The position numbers and the translations under genes were made by a program. Below the pieces are notes generated by a model. It ran no database searches. It was not told the origin of the DNA and was given only the letters and a program-made list of their open reading frames with translations. Of a stretch of 27,569 nucleotides of DNA, positions 15,127 through 21,387 are shown in pieces. Numbering within the stretch: position 1 is the first letter of the stretch; every line of letters begins with the position of its first letter. The stretch lies in IMG/VR virus record IMGVR_UViG_3300024348_000195, positions 1-27,569 of that record; one strand, written 5' to 3'. Origin of the DNA: a virus.

Positions 15127-16006
15127 CTTGTAACCAATCCATTAAAGATACTTTTGGTGTCCATCCCGTTAAACCTTTAAACTTTTCATTAGACGCAAGA
15201 GTTTCTTGCACTTCCCCAATTCTTGACGGGATAAACTTAACATCATTTGAAATCATATTAGCAATATCAATTATAGAGTAATTACTTCCATACCCAATGT
15301 TATACACCTCACCAAAGCCATGACTTACTTCAGATGCAAGAATGTTTGCTTCTACTACATCAGATATATGTGTAAAGTCTCTGCTCTGAGATCCGTCTCC
15401 AACAACTGTCAATGGTTTTCTTTCATGATATTGCTTTAAGAATAATCCTATTACTGGTGCATACTGACCTTTTAGTGGTTGTCTATCTCCATAAACATTA
15501 AAGTATCTAAGTGATATAGTCTCAAGACCATAAAGATTATAGTAAACTCTTGCAAGGTTTTCACCGAATACTTTTGCTGCAGAGTATGGTGTTAGTGGGT
15601 CAGATGGTTGTGTTTCTATGTTTGGAAGTATTGCTTTCTTACCATAGGCAGATGATGTACTAGAATAAACAAACTTCTTTACTTTTGCTAAGCGAGATAG
15701 TTCTAATACATTAGCAGTTCCCACTGCGTTAGACTCAATAGATTTTCTAGGGTTTAAGATTGCTGGCTGAATTCTTGCATCAGATGCAATATGGAATACA
15801 TAGTCAATTCCATTAAATAAATGCTCTATCTGTTTATAATCACATATATCATATTTATAATTATTTGCTTTTGGGTTCCAGTAAAATTGCTCATGACACT
15901 CTGCTGACTCATTATCTATACAGATAACATTATGACCAAGGTCTATAAGTTTATCAACAAGGTTGGATCCAATGAATCCTGCTCCTCCAGTTACTAAGCA
16001 ATTCAT
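15119..16006 (-). CDS. NAD-dependent sugar epimerase/dehydratase (extended SDR)
   Basis: 295 residues. NAD-binding GGAGFIGS (7-14), the SSTSSAYG strand (115-122), and the catalytic YxxxK as Y141-SAA-K145. RYFNVYGDRQP and RDFTHISDVV are the usual substrate-side motifs of UDP-glucose 4-epimerase and related enzymes. It should make the sugar nucleotide used by the neighbouring transferases; the exact sugar cannot be told. It overlaps both neighbours by four to eight bases. Confidence 0.88.
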   Translation of the reverse strand: MNCLVTGGAGFIGSNLVDKLIDLGHNVICIDNESAECHEQFYWNPKANNYKYDICDYKQIEHLFNGIDYVFHIASDARIQPAILNPRKSIESNAVGTANVLELSRLAKVKKFVYSSTSSAYGKKAILPNIETQPSDPLTPYSAAKVFGENLARVYYNLYGLETISLRYFNVYGDRQPLKGQYAPVIGLFLKQYHERKPLTVVGDGSQSRDFTHISDVVEANILASEVSHGFGEVYNIGYGSNYSIIDIANMISNDVKFIPSRIGEVQETLASNEKFKGLTGWTPKVSLMDWLQDD

Positions 16007-16959
16007 TTAATACCCAACTCTTCTAAGATTGCAGTCCATCTATGGACATAAGTATGTTCTTTCTTTGTACGGTTATGACCGTTAACTCTGATTCTTTCTC
16101 GTACTAAAGAGTTTTCAAGATACTGATCTATCTTATCTCTTAAGTTATTAAAGTCTCCGTGCTTGTAGAATACAACTTCATCAGGCATAAAGTATTCATC
16201 TAAGCCCTTAATTTCTGGGTAGATGGTAAAACCACCACGACCAGTAGATTCAAACAATCTATCACTAGTATAATAGGGATACTCAAAGCCTATGTTAAGA
16301 CTATCTCCTACTGCGATCTTACTCTTAGCATAGATACGGTTTAATGCATCACCACGAATAGTTCCAGTATCTCCATCGCCACCAACGTGAAGGAATCGTT
16401 TGCCGTATGTCTTTCTTAAGAAATCAATTAGTTCTGGGCGATACTTGTGTTCATGGTGATATCTTCTACTGCCAACAAAAATAACATCGTACTCAAAGTT
16501 TTGTGTGTCATAGTCTGGGTGGATGTAACATTCTTTATCGTATACCCCTGCAGGCATGAAGTGGCCTTTTACTGCGGTATTGTGATCAAACCAATCAGCC
16601 ATAAGTTTATCTACGGTAAAGAAATGTCCAATAGTTCTATAGAAACTATCATGCTTAAGATCGTTTTGTCTATCAAGGCCAAACCATAAATCTAAATGAT
16701 ATGTCATTGTTGGAACACCACTAGAGTTAAGTTTATTAAGAACTTCATCCATTGTAATATTTCCAATGGTTTCCCAGCCATGTGTGTGTACCCAAATAAA
16801 TAGATCAGAGGTTGATGCTTTTTCTAGGATGGTTTGTGTCTTGGCTTTACGCTCCTGCAATTTTGTCACGGTATGGCCTAAAGACTCTAAACTACTAGCA
16901 TGATGATTCTCACTACTATAAGATACTTCAAAATTGCCAAGAAAAACTATATTAGCCAA
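16003..16959 (-). CDS. CgeB-like glycosyltransferase (Glyco_trans_1_2)
   Basis: 318 residues from a TTG at 16959, supported by AAAGGGG five bases upstream. The N-terminus (IVFLGNFEVSYSSENHHASSLESLGH) is the acceptor domain, and YTSDRLFESTGRGGFTIYPEIKGLDEYF is the donor-side signature of the CgeB/Glyco_trans_1_2 group. It is the first gene of the sugar cluster, with a TATAAT -10 at 16982-16987. The group adds sugars to spore or surface polymers in bacteria. Confidence 0.78.
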   Translation of the reverse strand: MANIVFLGNFEVSYSSENHHASSLESLGHTVTKLQERKAKTQTILEKASTSDLFIWVHTHGWETIGNITMDEVLNKLNSSGVPTMTYHLDLWFGLDRQNDLKHDSFYRTIGHFFTVDKLMADWFDHNTAVKGHFMPAGVYDKECYIHPDYDTQNFEYDVIFVGSRRYHHEHKYRPELIDFLRKTYGKRFLHVGGDGDTGTIRGDALNRIYAKSKIAVGDSLNIGFEYPYYTSDRLFESTGRGGFTIYPEIKGLDEYFMPDEVVFYKHGDFNNLRDKIDQYLENSLVRERIRVNGHNRTKKEHTYVHRWTAILEELGIK

Positions 16960-16981
16960 GACTACCCCTTTGTTTTAATCT

Positions 16982-16987
16982 ATTATA
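16982..16987 (-). promoter_or_regulatory. -10 box of the sugar cluster, one base after a tRNA gene
   Basis: TATAAT (reverse strand) lies one base beyond the 3' end of tRNA-Arg; a 17-base spacer would put the -35 inside the tRNA T arm, where the match is poor. The expected start near 16976 leaves a leader with AAAGGGG. It may be a promoter or a chance match; the cluster could also be read from upstream. Confidence 0.5.
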
Positions 16988-16988
16988 G

Positions 16989-17061
16989 CACCTCTGGCAA
17001 GAATTGAACTTGCGACACCAGGCTTAGAAGTCCTGTGTTCTATCCACTGAACTACAGAGGT
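16989..17061 (-). tRNA. tRNA-Arg (UCU)
   Basis: Seven perfect acceptor pairs (ACCTCTG with CAGAGGT), D arm GTTC...GAAC, anticodon loop CTTCTAA giving UCU, T arm GCAAG-TTCAATT-CTTGC. One mismatch closes the anticodon stem. CCA is not encoded. It reads AGA, a very common arginine codon in this genome. Confidence 0.93.
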
Positions 17062-17062
17062 A

Positions 17063-17136
17063 TGGAGCGAGTGACCAGAATTGAACTGGCACAACCAACT
17101 TGGAAGGATGGCGCACTACCATTATGCAACACTCGC
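17063..17136 (-). tRNA. tRNA-Gly (UCC) with encoded CCA
   Basis: Acceptor GCGAGTG with CACTCGC is fully paired; the anticodon loop CTTCCAA gives UCC; T arm GCCAG-TTCAATT-CTGGT. The anticodon stem has one mismatch (T-T). The 3' CCA is encoded (17063-17065), unlike its two neighbours. One base separates it from tRNA-Arg. Confidence 0.93.
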
Positions 17137-17140
17137 CTTG

Positions 17141-17214
17141 TACACCAGATAGGACTTGAACCTATGATAGCCGAATTATGAGTTCGGTGCCTTAACCAAC
17201 TTGGCTACTGGTGC
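17141..17214 (-). tRNA. tRNA with CAU anticodon (Met elongator or Ile2)
   Basis: Acceptor GCACCAG with CTGGTGT (one G-U pair), D arm GCCA...AGGC, anticodon stem CCGAA/TTCGG with loop CTCATAA, T arm ATAGG-TTCAAGT-CCTAT. The anticodon stem lacks the three G-C pairs of an initiator, so elongator Met, or Ile2 with lysidine, is more likely. Its first 23 bases overlap the end of the Endo VII gene. Confidence 0.92.
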
Positions 17215-17563
17215 TTAAGTAATTAATTGCTCTTTCTAACCTATCGGTGTTATCTTGAAATACGCCAAGTCCACGGTTACAGTTATGGCAAATATGTCCT
17301 CTAAATGTATTAGTCATGTGGTCATGATCTACTACCCATATACTAGCATTTCCTCCAGTACCTTTTAATTCTTCTTCATTCTTTAAACAGATAGGGCAGA
17401 TATGATCTTCTTCTGGATATCCCCAGACCCTTCTTAACTCTAGCCTTTGTTTTGCCAATTTGGAAGCACAAGACCTACACTCTGGCCTTAAATATTTCCC
17501 ACCAGAAGATGGCGAAAATTGGGACTTATCTAAATCAAGCCCACATTTGCTACAAACCTTAAT
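17192..17563 (-). CDS. Recombination endonuclease VII-like HNH nuclease, probable ATT start
   Basis: Endo VII resolves branched DNA before packaging. Read from ATT 17563, the 123-residue protein gains an N-terminal double zinc knuckle (C4/C7, C29/C32) typical of phage Endo VII: (M)KVCSKCGLDL, then YLRPECRSC. An in-frame TAA lies directly upstream, no ATG/GTG exists in between, and AAGG precedes the ATT; a TTG at 17458 would lose both knuckles. The core has C56/C59 and C92/C95 for zinc, DHDH (79-82) and N96, matching the T4 Endo VII D40/H41/N62 set. The last eight codons lie inside tRNA-Met, with the stop in its D loop, so processing of the tRNA would destroy the mRNA end. Confidence 0.85.
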   Translation of the reverse strand: MKVCSKCGLDLDKSQFSPSSGGKYLRPECRSCASKLAKQRLELRRVWGYPEEDHICPICLKNEEELKGTGGNASIWVVDHDHMTNTFRGHICHNCNRGLGVFQDNTDRLERAINYLSTSSQVG

Positions 17564-17644
17564 TTACTTGACCTTATAGGTCATAACAAAATAACATGCT
17601 ATATACCCAGCAATAAATGCAGGGATTAAAAATAAAATATTAAT
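17564..17644 (-). CDS. Possible 26-residue membrane peptide, ATT start
   Basis: The frame starts at ATT in an ATTA overlap with the upstream stop and ends directly before the ATT of Endo VII. It would encode one transmembrane helix (MNILFLIPAFIAGYIACYFV) and a short basic tail. A GAGGAAG stretch lies upstream. The exact fit between neighbours argues for it; its size and start argue for caution. Confidence 0.4.
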   Translation of the reverse strand: MNILFLIPAFIAGYIACYFVMTYKVK

Positions 17645-17741
17645 CATCTTCTTCCTCAAATTCTCTAAGGGCATTGTTGTTATCGTTACAATAATTACAA
17701 TCGCCGTGCTCTAATCTGTTACCGCAATAATTACAAAACAT
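17640..17741 (-). CDS. 33-residue zinc-ribbon protein
   Basis: MFCNYCGNR then CNYCND gives two CxxC knuckles, with an acidic end (EFEEEDD). A good AGGAGA site precedes the ATG, and a promoter lies at 17751-17778. One of many tiny zinc proteins in this window; function unknown. Confidence 0.6.
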   Translation of the reverse strand: MFCNYCGNRLEHGDCNYCNDNNNALREFEEEDD

Positions 17742-17750
17742 ACTTCTCCT

Positions 17751-17778
17751 AACATATCTATTCTATCAGGTTTGTCAA
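17751..17778 (-). promoter_or_regulatory. Promoter of the zinc-ribbon/Endo VII/tRNA unit
   Basis: On the - strand, TTGACA (17773-17778), a 16-base spacer and TATGTT (17751-17756). The heptamer AGGTTTG (+ strand 17768-17774) overlaps the -35 box, as if a regulator could block it. A Shine-Dalgarno sequence follows, but much of it lies close to the expected start site. Confidence 0.55.
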
Positions 17779-17824
17779 ACTTTTGCAACTATGGCAGAAA
17801 TATAAGATTAATTTAAATATATAT

Positions 17825-18373
17825 CTATATAATGCTTTTAGAAAGTGCCTCATTGTATAACTTATAACATTTTGATAAATTATACTTTTCTAATGATTGT
17901 TTTGAAAGATTATAATATTCATGTGTTTTTGATGTTGCAATATTTCCATCTTCAAGAGTTGCTGTTTTTTTAAACCACTCAAATTTATTAATTTCTTCAA
18001 TTGTATTTATTTTATTGCCATTAAACTTTTCACATATTAAGTTAGAAACTTTGTCAATTTTATTTTCTATGCCATTAAAATTAATTATAAATTCTATATT
18101 CTGTAATATATAATTATAAAAACTTTCATATTGTTGAATTCTTGCATCACATGCAAACTGATGATTATGATTATAGTCTTCTAAATCTTTATACTGCATA
18201 GTAATCATTGAAGCAATGCTATCAAAAGGATCTCTAATTATTGTAATTATTTTTTTGTTATTAAAGATTTTGTCATGTGTTTTTCTTATATTAAAATCTG
18301 TTGTATTTTTTAAATAATGAAATAAAAAATTAGATCCAGATCTAGGATATGTACTTACTGTTAAGTTTATTAT
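17825..18373 (-). CDS. Second sulfotransferase family protein, probable ATA start
   Basis: The first ATG in this frame (18208) would lose the PAPS-binding half. Reading from ATA 18373 gives 182 residues with the 5'-phosphosulfate motif STYPRSGSNFLFHYL (7-21) near the N-terminus and the 3'-phosphate motif IIRDPFDSIASM. An in-frame TAA (18382-18380) closes the frame six bases upstream, so the start must be TAT, AAA or one of two ATA codons; AAGGTGG (18389-18383) sits nine bases before the first ATA. The motif style YPRSGS differs from the IPKTAGT of the 1862 gene, so the two are not recent duplicates. Last gene of the operon from 20016; very AT-rich. Confidence 0.75.
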   Translation of the reverse strand: MINLTVSTYPRSGSNFLFHYLKNTTDFNIRKTHDKIFNNKKIITIIRDPFDSIASMITMQYKDLEDYNHNHQFACDARIQQYESFYNYILQNIEFIINFNGIENKIDKVSNLICEKFNGNKINTIEEINKFEWFKKTATLEDGNIATSKTHEYYNLSKQSLEKYNLSKCYKLYNEALSKSII

Positions 18374-18392
18374 TTTATATTACCACCTTAAG

Positions 18393-18512
18393 TTAGTCTT
18401 TATCTGGTATTTCATCAAATCTGCGATAGCCTTTTCTAACTAATAATTTTGCTATTTGAAATGTAGCAATTAAGTATCCAAAAAACATACCCCAAAGTAT
18501 ATTTAATAACAT
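18393..18512 (-). CDS. 39-residue membrane protein
   Basis: One transmembrane helix (about 4-24, MLLNILWGMFFGYLIATF) followed by a basic stretch KLLVRKGYRRF and an acidic end. GGTGG lies eight bases upstream of the ATG. It sits between two operon genes with two bases to the upstream stop. Function unknown. Confidence 0.55.
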   Translation of the reverse strand: MLLNILWGMFFGYLIATFQIAKLLVRKGYRRFDEIPDKD

Positions 18513-18513
18513 A

Positions 18514-18723
18514 TTAATATCCACCTGTGCACTCATTTCTTGTGTGATATAGTCTAATCTTTGTCATAATTTTGCGGGACGGACCAGAAAGATCTTCTTT
18601 ACAGGTTAAACATTTATAAGACCATTCCCCAGTAAAGAAATCATGTACATAACCTTTAGCATTAATATACTTTCTGGCTACAAAGGTTTGAAATGGATCA
18701 GGAATCTTTAGTGATTGATTCAA
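18514..18723 (-). CDS. Small zinc-binding protein (TTG start)
   Basis: About 69 residues from TTG 18723, chosen for GGGA five bases upstream; longer starts would overlap the neighbour even more, and an ATT at 18705 is an alternative. The core FQTFVARKYINAKGYVHDFFTGEWSYKCLTCKEDL has a CxxC and a later RNECTGGY, which may complete a zinc site with a histidine (YHTRNEC). Function unknown. Confidence 0.55.
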   Translation of the reverse strand: MNQSLKIPDPFQTFVARKYINAKGYVHDFFTGEWSYKCLTCKEDLSGPSRKIMTKIRLYHTRNECTGGY

Positions 18724-18865
18724 ATCTGTCCCAATGCCCCATAATACTACCAACAAATATATCTCCAGTTTCTCTATCTACAAGAAAATACTTCTCTGGA
18801 CACTTAGTCTTAACTGTAAGGCTAATAGATTGTTCTAATTCTTCAAACTTTTTTGATTCTCTCAT
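18698..18865 (-). CDS. Small hypothetical protein (55 residues)
   Basis: The ATG 18865 overlaps the upstream stop (ATGA) and has AGGAAGAGGA just before it. A helix (KKFEELEQSISLTVKT) is followed by a strand-turn part KYFLVDRETGDIFVGSIMGHW. No known motif. Its tail overlaps the next gene by 26 bases. Confidence 0.55.
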   Translation of the reverse strand: MRESKKFEELEQSISLTVKTKCPEKYFLVDRETGDIFVGSIMGHWDRFESITKDS

Positions 18866-19137
18866 TCCTCTTCCTTTTCCCAATAGGCTTTACCAAAAGC
18901 ATCATAGTCATCCCAACCCTCATCTGACATGTCTATTCTCATTTGATCTATCTCGTTCTTCCATTTATCAGTATCTATTATATAGTATGTTCCCCAACGC
19001 TCATAAGGTTTATTTAAAATTACCCACATTTTTGCGTGGTATTTATAACGAAATCCTAAGTTACTATCTAATTCCTCATCTAAATCAATAGCCTTAACAA
19101 GGTGATTACCTGCATATTCCCCACAAAAATTACCCAT
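18862..19137 (-). CDS. Hypothetical acidic protein
   Basis: 91 residues from ATG 19137, which lies 20 bases after the preceding stop; the frame is open further up but that part overlaps the 19157-19279 gene, and an ATA at 19155 is an alternative. Rich in Trp/Tyr (WVILNKPYERWGTYYIIDTDKW) with an acidic C-terminus (YWEKEEE). No motif recognised. Confidence 0.55.
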   Translation of the reverse strand: MGNFCGEYAGNHLVKAIDLDEELDSNLGFRYKYHAKMWVILNKPYERWGTYYIIDTDKWKNEIDQMRIDMSDEGWDDYDAFGKAYWEKEEE

Positions 19138-19156
19138 CCATCGTAATGGAAGTATC

Positions 19157-19279
19157 TTAGTCTTTTGAATCTTTGTTGAATGGTTCATCTTTAGGTACCC
19201 ACACTTTCTTTCCATCTTTCCATACAGGCCAATAGCCTAGGCTACGCCAGTCCATCTGAGTTATTTTAGGCTCTTTCAT
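19157..19279 (-). CDS. 40-residue hypothetical protein
   Basis: ATG 19279 with AAGGG six bases upstream. The sequence MDWRSLGYWPVWKDGKKVWVPKDEP is tryptophan-rich and likely a small beta structure. It starts inside the 3' end of the 19266-19385 gene. Confidence 0.5.
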   Translation of the reverse strand: MKEPKITQMDWRSLGYWPVWKDGKKVWVPKDEPFNKDSKD

Positions 19280-19385
19280 TCATACCCTTACCAAAAAGTA
19301 TTAAGCATTCCCAAAGAATTAAACATTTAGTGCATTGTATACCATCTTTCCTCATATACCAAGTATGTCTACACTCTTTTGACAT
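19266..19385 (-). CDS. 39-residue zinc-ribbon-like protein
   Basis: MSKECRHTWYMRKDGIQCTKC holds the pattern C-x-H followed by CxxC, then a hydrophobic LILWECLILFG and a basic end. It overlaps both neighbours in the operon. Function unknown. Confidence 0.5.
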   Translation of the reverse strand: MSKECRHTWYMRKDGIQCTKCLILWECLILFGKGMNERA

Positions 19386-19485
19386 ATGCACACCAAATCC
19401 TGCTATCTGTCATGGTTTGATGAAGTTCCCAGAATAATGGATCTTTAACACTCATCTCACATTTTAGGCATTCTTGAGGTTTCAT
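19369..19485 (-). CDS. 38-residue zinc-knuckle protein
   Basis: The ATG overlaps the upstream stop (ATGA) with GGAAGAGAGAAG before it. MKPQECLKCEMSVKDPLFWELHQ has a CxxC at 6-9 and a later histidine and cysteine that could close a zinc site. Function unknown. Confidence 0.5.
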   Translation of the reverse strand: MKPQECLKCEMSVKDPLFWELHQTMTDSRIWCAYVKRV

Positions 19486-19691
19486 TCTTCTCTCTTCCAA
19501 TGCAGGTAAGATTTAATATAAACTGCTGCATATGCAAGGGCACTGAAAATAAAACCATATTGATCTGTATGAATAGCATACGCTATCCAAAGACATTCAT
19601 TAAATAGCAGTACAAACCATCCCCATATAGTTTTACGACCAACAAAGAAAATGCCTGTTACACCAATAACTGCCAATATCCATGACCACAT
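19482..19691 (-). CDS. Small multi-span membrane protein
   Basis: 69 residues, almost all hydrophobic, probably three helices: ILAVIGVTGIFFVG, TIWGWFVLLFNECLWIAYAI and YGFIFSALAYAAVYI, ending in the basic HWKREE. The GRKTIWGW and NECLWIAYA strings recur in actinophage membrane proteins that resemble a small part of PnuC-type transporters. A transport role is not shown. Confidence 0.65.
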   Translation of the reverse strand: MWSWILAVIGVTGIFFVGRKTIWGWFVLLFNECLWIAYAIHTDQYGFIFSALAYAAVYIKSYLHWKREE

Positions 19692-19696
19692 TCTAT

Positions 19697-19876
19697 TTAC
19701 TCAAAATCTACTTGGTTTTCAAACATATTGGTCATGTAATTGCCTTCTCCTCTTGCCAACTTTGCAGCAAGCATACGCATACCAACTGCGTTTAGTTGAG
19801 AATTATCTTCCCCAAGCGATATTGATTCAATACCCCTAGCAATTTCTTCTCGTAATGTCATTTCATCTAGGCTCAT
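19697..19876 (-). CDS. Small helical protein (59 residues)
   Basis: ATG 19876 overlaps the upstream stop (ATGA). Residues 1-45 are helical (LREEIARGIESISL, then NAVGMRMLAAKLARGEG). No cysteines, no membrane span. Second gene of the operon from 20016; function unknown. Confidence 0.55.
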   Translation of the reverse strand: MSLDEMTLREEIARGIESISLGEDNSQLNAVGMRMLAAKLARGEGNYMTNMFENQVDFE

Positions 19877-20016
19877 AATTTACCAACTAAAATAGCAGCC
19901 ATCTTAAGACCCCTAACAACTCCATCATGATAATCTTGATTTTTAATAACCTTAGTAGTGTCCCAAATTCGATAGGACTCTTTGTTTATTAGTTCGGAAA
20001 TTTTTTGGTTTGTCAT
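19873..20016 (-). CDS. Small protein starting a leaderless mRNA (47 residues)
   Basis: The ATG at 20016 is six bases after a perfect TATAAT, so the mRNA should begin at the start codon. The protein has the short helices QKISELINKESYR and YHDGVVRGLKMAAIL. It is the first of about eleven co-transcribed genes ending with the sulfotransferase at 17825. Function unknown. Confidence 0.6.
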   Translation of the reverse strand: MTNQKISELINKESYRIWDTTKVIKNQDYHDGVVRGLKMAAILVGKL

Positions 20017-20022
20017 ACTTCT

Positions 20023-20051
20023 ATTATACAGTCTATAGGTTTATCTGTCAA
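20023..20051 (-). promoter_or_regulatory. Perfect consensus promoter, leaderless
   Basis: On the - strand TTGACA (20046-20051), 17 bases, TATAAT (20023-20028), six bases, ATG. All twelve consensus bases match, so this should be a strong early promoter for the operon running down to 17825. Confidence 0.85.
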
Positions 20052-20078
20052 GTTTATAGCAATATGTATTAAATTATT

Positions 20079-20780
20079 TTATTCATAATTTTTGCGTACC
20101 CAAAATGTTTTTTTATACCAACCAGATAAAACTAACAACGAACTTTGTTTGTGAAGATTCCCAATTTTTAATAATCCTGGTATTTTTTTAGATTTCCAAT
20201 TCTCTTGACGAAATAATATTAATTGTGCTATAGGTGTTCCTTGTGGAATAATTCCTTCAAAGCCTTTTTTAATAAAAAAGGGTGCACTGCCCTTAGACTG
20301 CATGACCAGCCCTCCATCAAAAATTCCACTTAATGTTGTAAAAGGTAAATCATGTCTATTTAATGGATGTGTAAATAGCGCACTATATCCTTTTGGAATA
20401 GTAAGTGCAACATTAGTTTTCCAAACATACTCAAGTGGATAATGTCCAAAAGGCACAATATTTTCATTTGATATTTCTCTCCAAGTTGGACATAACTCAT
20501 CTGCACCTAATGCCCAAGTTAAAAATGGAGATCCATTATTATCTTTTACATAAACATCAAATGGAAGGGTAATAACATAACCATTTGTCATTGAATCTAA
20601 AAATGGTACACAAAGTTTTATTGTATGATTAAGTCCAGTTTCTACCTCAAACATTTTTTTATCTTTCCATTTAGGAATTTTTTTATACCACTCTGGAACA
20701 ACTGTTTTTGATGGAACAATTATATTTTGATATTCTTCTACCCCTGACTCATACTTTAATATTGGAGTTTTTTTAAACAT
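20079..20780 (-). CDS. Conserved phage protein of unknown function, beta-rich
   Basis: 233 residues from ATG 20780, chosen because a promoter places the mRNA start there; a GTG at 20804 is in frame but upstream of the start site. The pattern VPEWYKKIPKW, then LPFDVYV, YSALFTHPLNRHDLPFTTLSGIFDGG and IPQGTPIAQLILFRQENW suggests a double-stranded beta-helix (cupin-like) fold with few metal-binding residues visible. Similar proteins occur in marine and freshwater phages as far as I recall. Function unknown. Confidence 0.68.
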   Translation of the reverse strand: MFKKTPILKYESGVEEYQNIIVPSKTVVPEWYKKIPKWKDKKMFEVETGLNHTIKLCVPFLDSMTNGYVITLPFDVYVKDNNGSPFLTWALGADELCPTWREISNENIVPFGHYPLEYVWKTNVALTIPKGYSALFTHPLNRHDLPFTTLSGIFDGGLVMQSKGSAPFFIKKGFEGIIPQGTPIAQLILFRQENWKSKKIPGLLKIGNLHKQSSLLVLSGWYKKTFWVRKNYE

Positions 20781-20785
20781 ATCTA

Positions 20786-20814
20786 AGCATATCATATTTG
20801 CCACGGTATGTCAA
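20786..20814 (-). promoter_or_regulatory. Promoter, leaderless, for the 20079-20780 gene
   Basis: On the - strand TTGACA (20809-20814), 17 bases, TATGCT (20786-20791), five bases, ATG. The -35 overlaps the stop codon of the upstream zinc-protein gene. Confidence 0.7.
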
Positions 20815-20978
20815 GAATGCTCCTTACACACAGGCATAGGGATATTCTCCACAGTATCAAAGCAATGTCTGGGTTTGGAACATATATAACATAGGCTCCA
20901 GAGTTCTTTATTATTTAATCTTACTTTCTGGAAGTACTGTTGTTGAAGAGACTGCTTTTCTTTTTTAGACAAAGACAA
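20811..20978 (-). CDS. Small zinc-binding protein (TTG start)
   Basis: 55 residues from TTG 20978, one base after the phosphatase stop; the start is uncertain because no good ribosome site is seen. LWSLCYICSKPRHCFDT and MPVCKEHS give a CxxC, an HC pair and a C-x2-H, a likely zinc site. The front part is a lysine/glutamine-rich helix. Confidence 0.5.
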   Translation of the reverse strand: MSLSKKEKQSLQQQYFQKVRLNNKELWSLCYICSKPRHCFDTVENIPMPVCKEHS

Positions 20979-20979
20979 C

Positions 20980-21348
20980 TTAAATTGTCCAAAACTTCTT
21001 CATATCTGGTAAGGTTGCTGGATCTTTTGTAGGTATGCCTGCTTTAGCATAGGCTGCTCTCATAGTAGGATTATTATCAATAGCAAGATTAACTGATCCT
21101 TTAAGTTTTAAACCTACTTCATATTTATATTTTGCGGTATCAGAACTAGAACCAGGATTCATAATAAGACGAGAGTACTTAACACCTGCTGCTCGTAATG
21201 CTTTAACTGTTTCTGACCTTTGAGATTCATTTCTTCCAGTTACAATTATTAATGAACCTGGAAGTGAATTTACATAATCAATTACTCTTTGAATAGGTTG
21301 TGTGCCATTTCTTAGCAGGGTATCGTCAATATCACAAATTGTAGCCAT
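20980..21348 (-). CDS. HAD-superfamily phosphatase (PNK 3'-phosphatase-like)
   Basis: 122 residues with the HAD motifs: I DIDDT (D6, D8), II IVTGR (T37), III a lysine in AKYKYEVG (about K75) and IV AIDNNP (D91). This compact form, without a large cap, resembles the phosphatase half of T4 polynucleotide kinase and phage nucleotide phosphatases. It might remove 3'-phosphates in nucleic-acid repair or act on nucleotides. It starts six bases after a TATACT, so its mRNA is probably leaderless. Confidence 0.8.
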   Translation of the reverse strand: MATICDIDDTLLRNGTQPIQRVIDYVNSLPGSLIIVTGRNESQRSETVKALRAAGVKYSRLIMNPGSSSDTAKYKYEVGLKLKGSVNLAIDNNPTMRAAYAKAGIPTKDPATLPDMKKFWTI

Positions 21349-21387
21349 AAATAGAGTATATCAGGTTAATTGCTTTATAATGTAGGT
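21349..21387. promoter_or_regulatory. Divergent pair of -10 boxes with two leaderless starts
   Basis: The 39 bases between two opposite ATG codons hold TATACT for the - strand (21355-21360) and TATAAT for the + strand (21376-21381), each six bases from its own ATG and 15 bases apart. Neither has a -35 match, because each -35 position falls on the other's -10 box. The two genes probably compete for polymerase. Confidence 0.6.

Noticed and set aside
17141-17214. Initiator tRNA-fMet
   Set aside because: The anticodon stem CCGAA/TTCGG lacks the three G-C pairs, and the first pair is not the mismatched type of initiators.
16989-17214. Phage integration (attP) site at the tRNA cluster
   Set aside because: All tRNAs are complete, no integrase is visible in the window and no core repeat was found.
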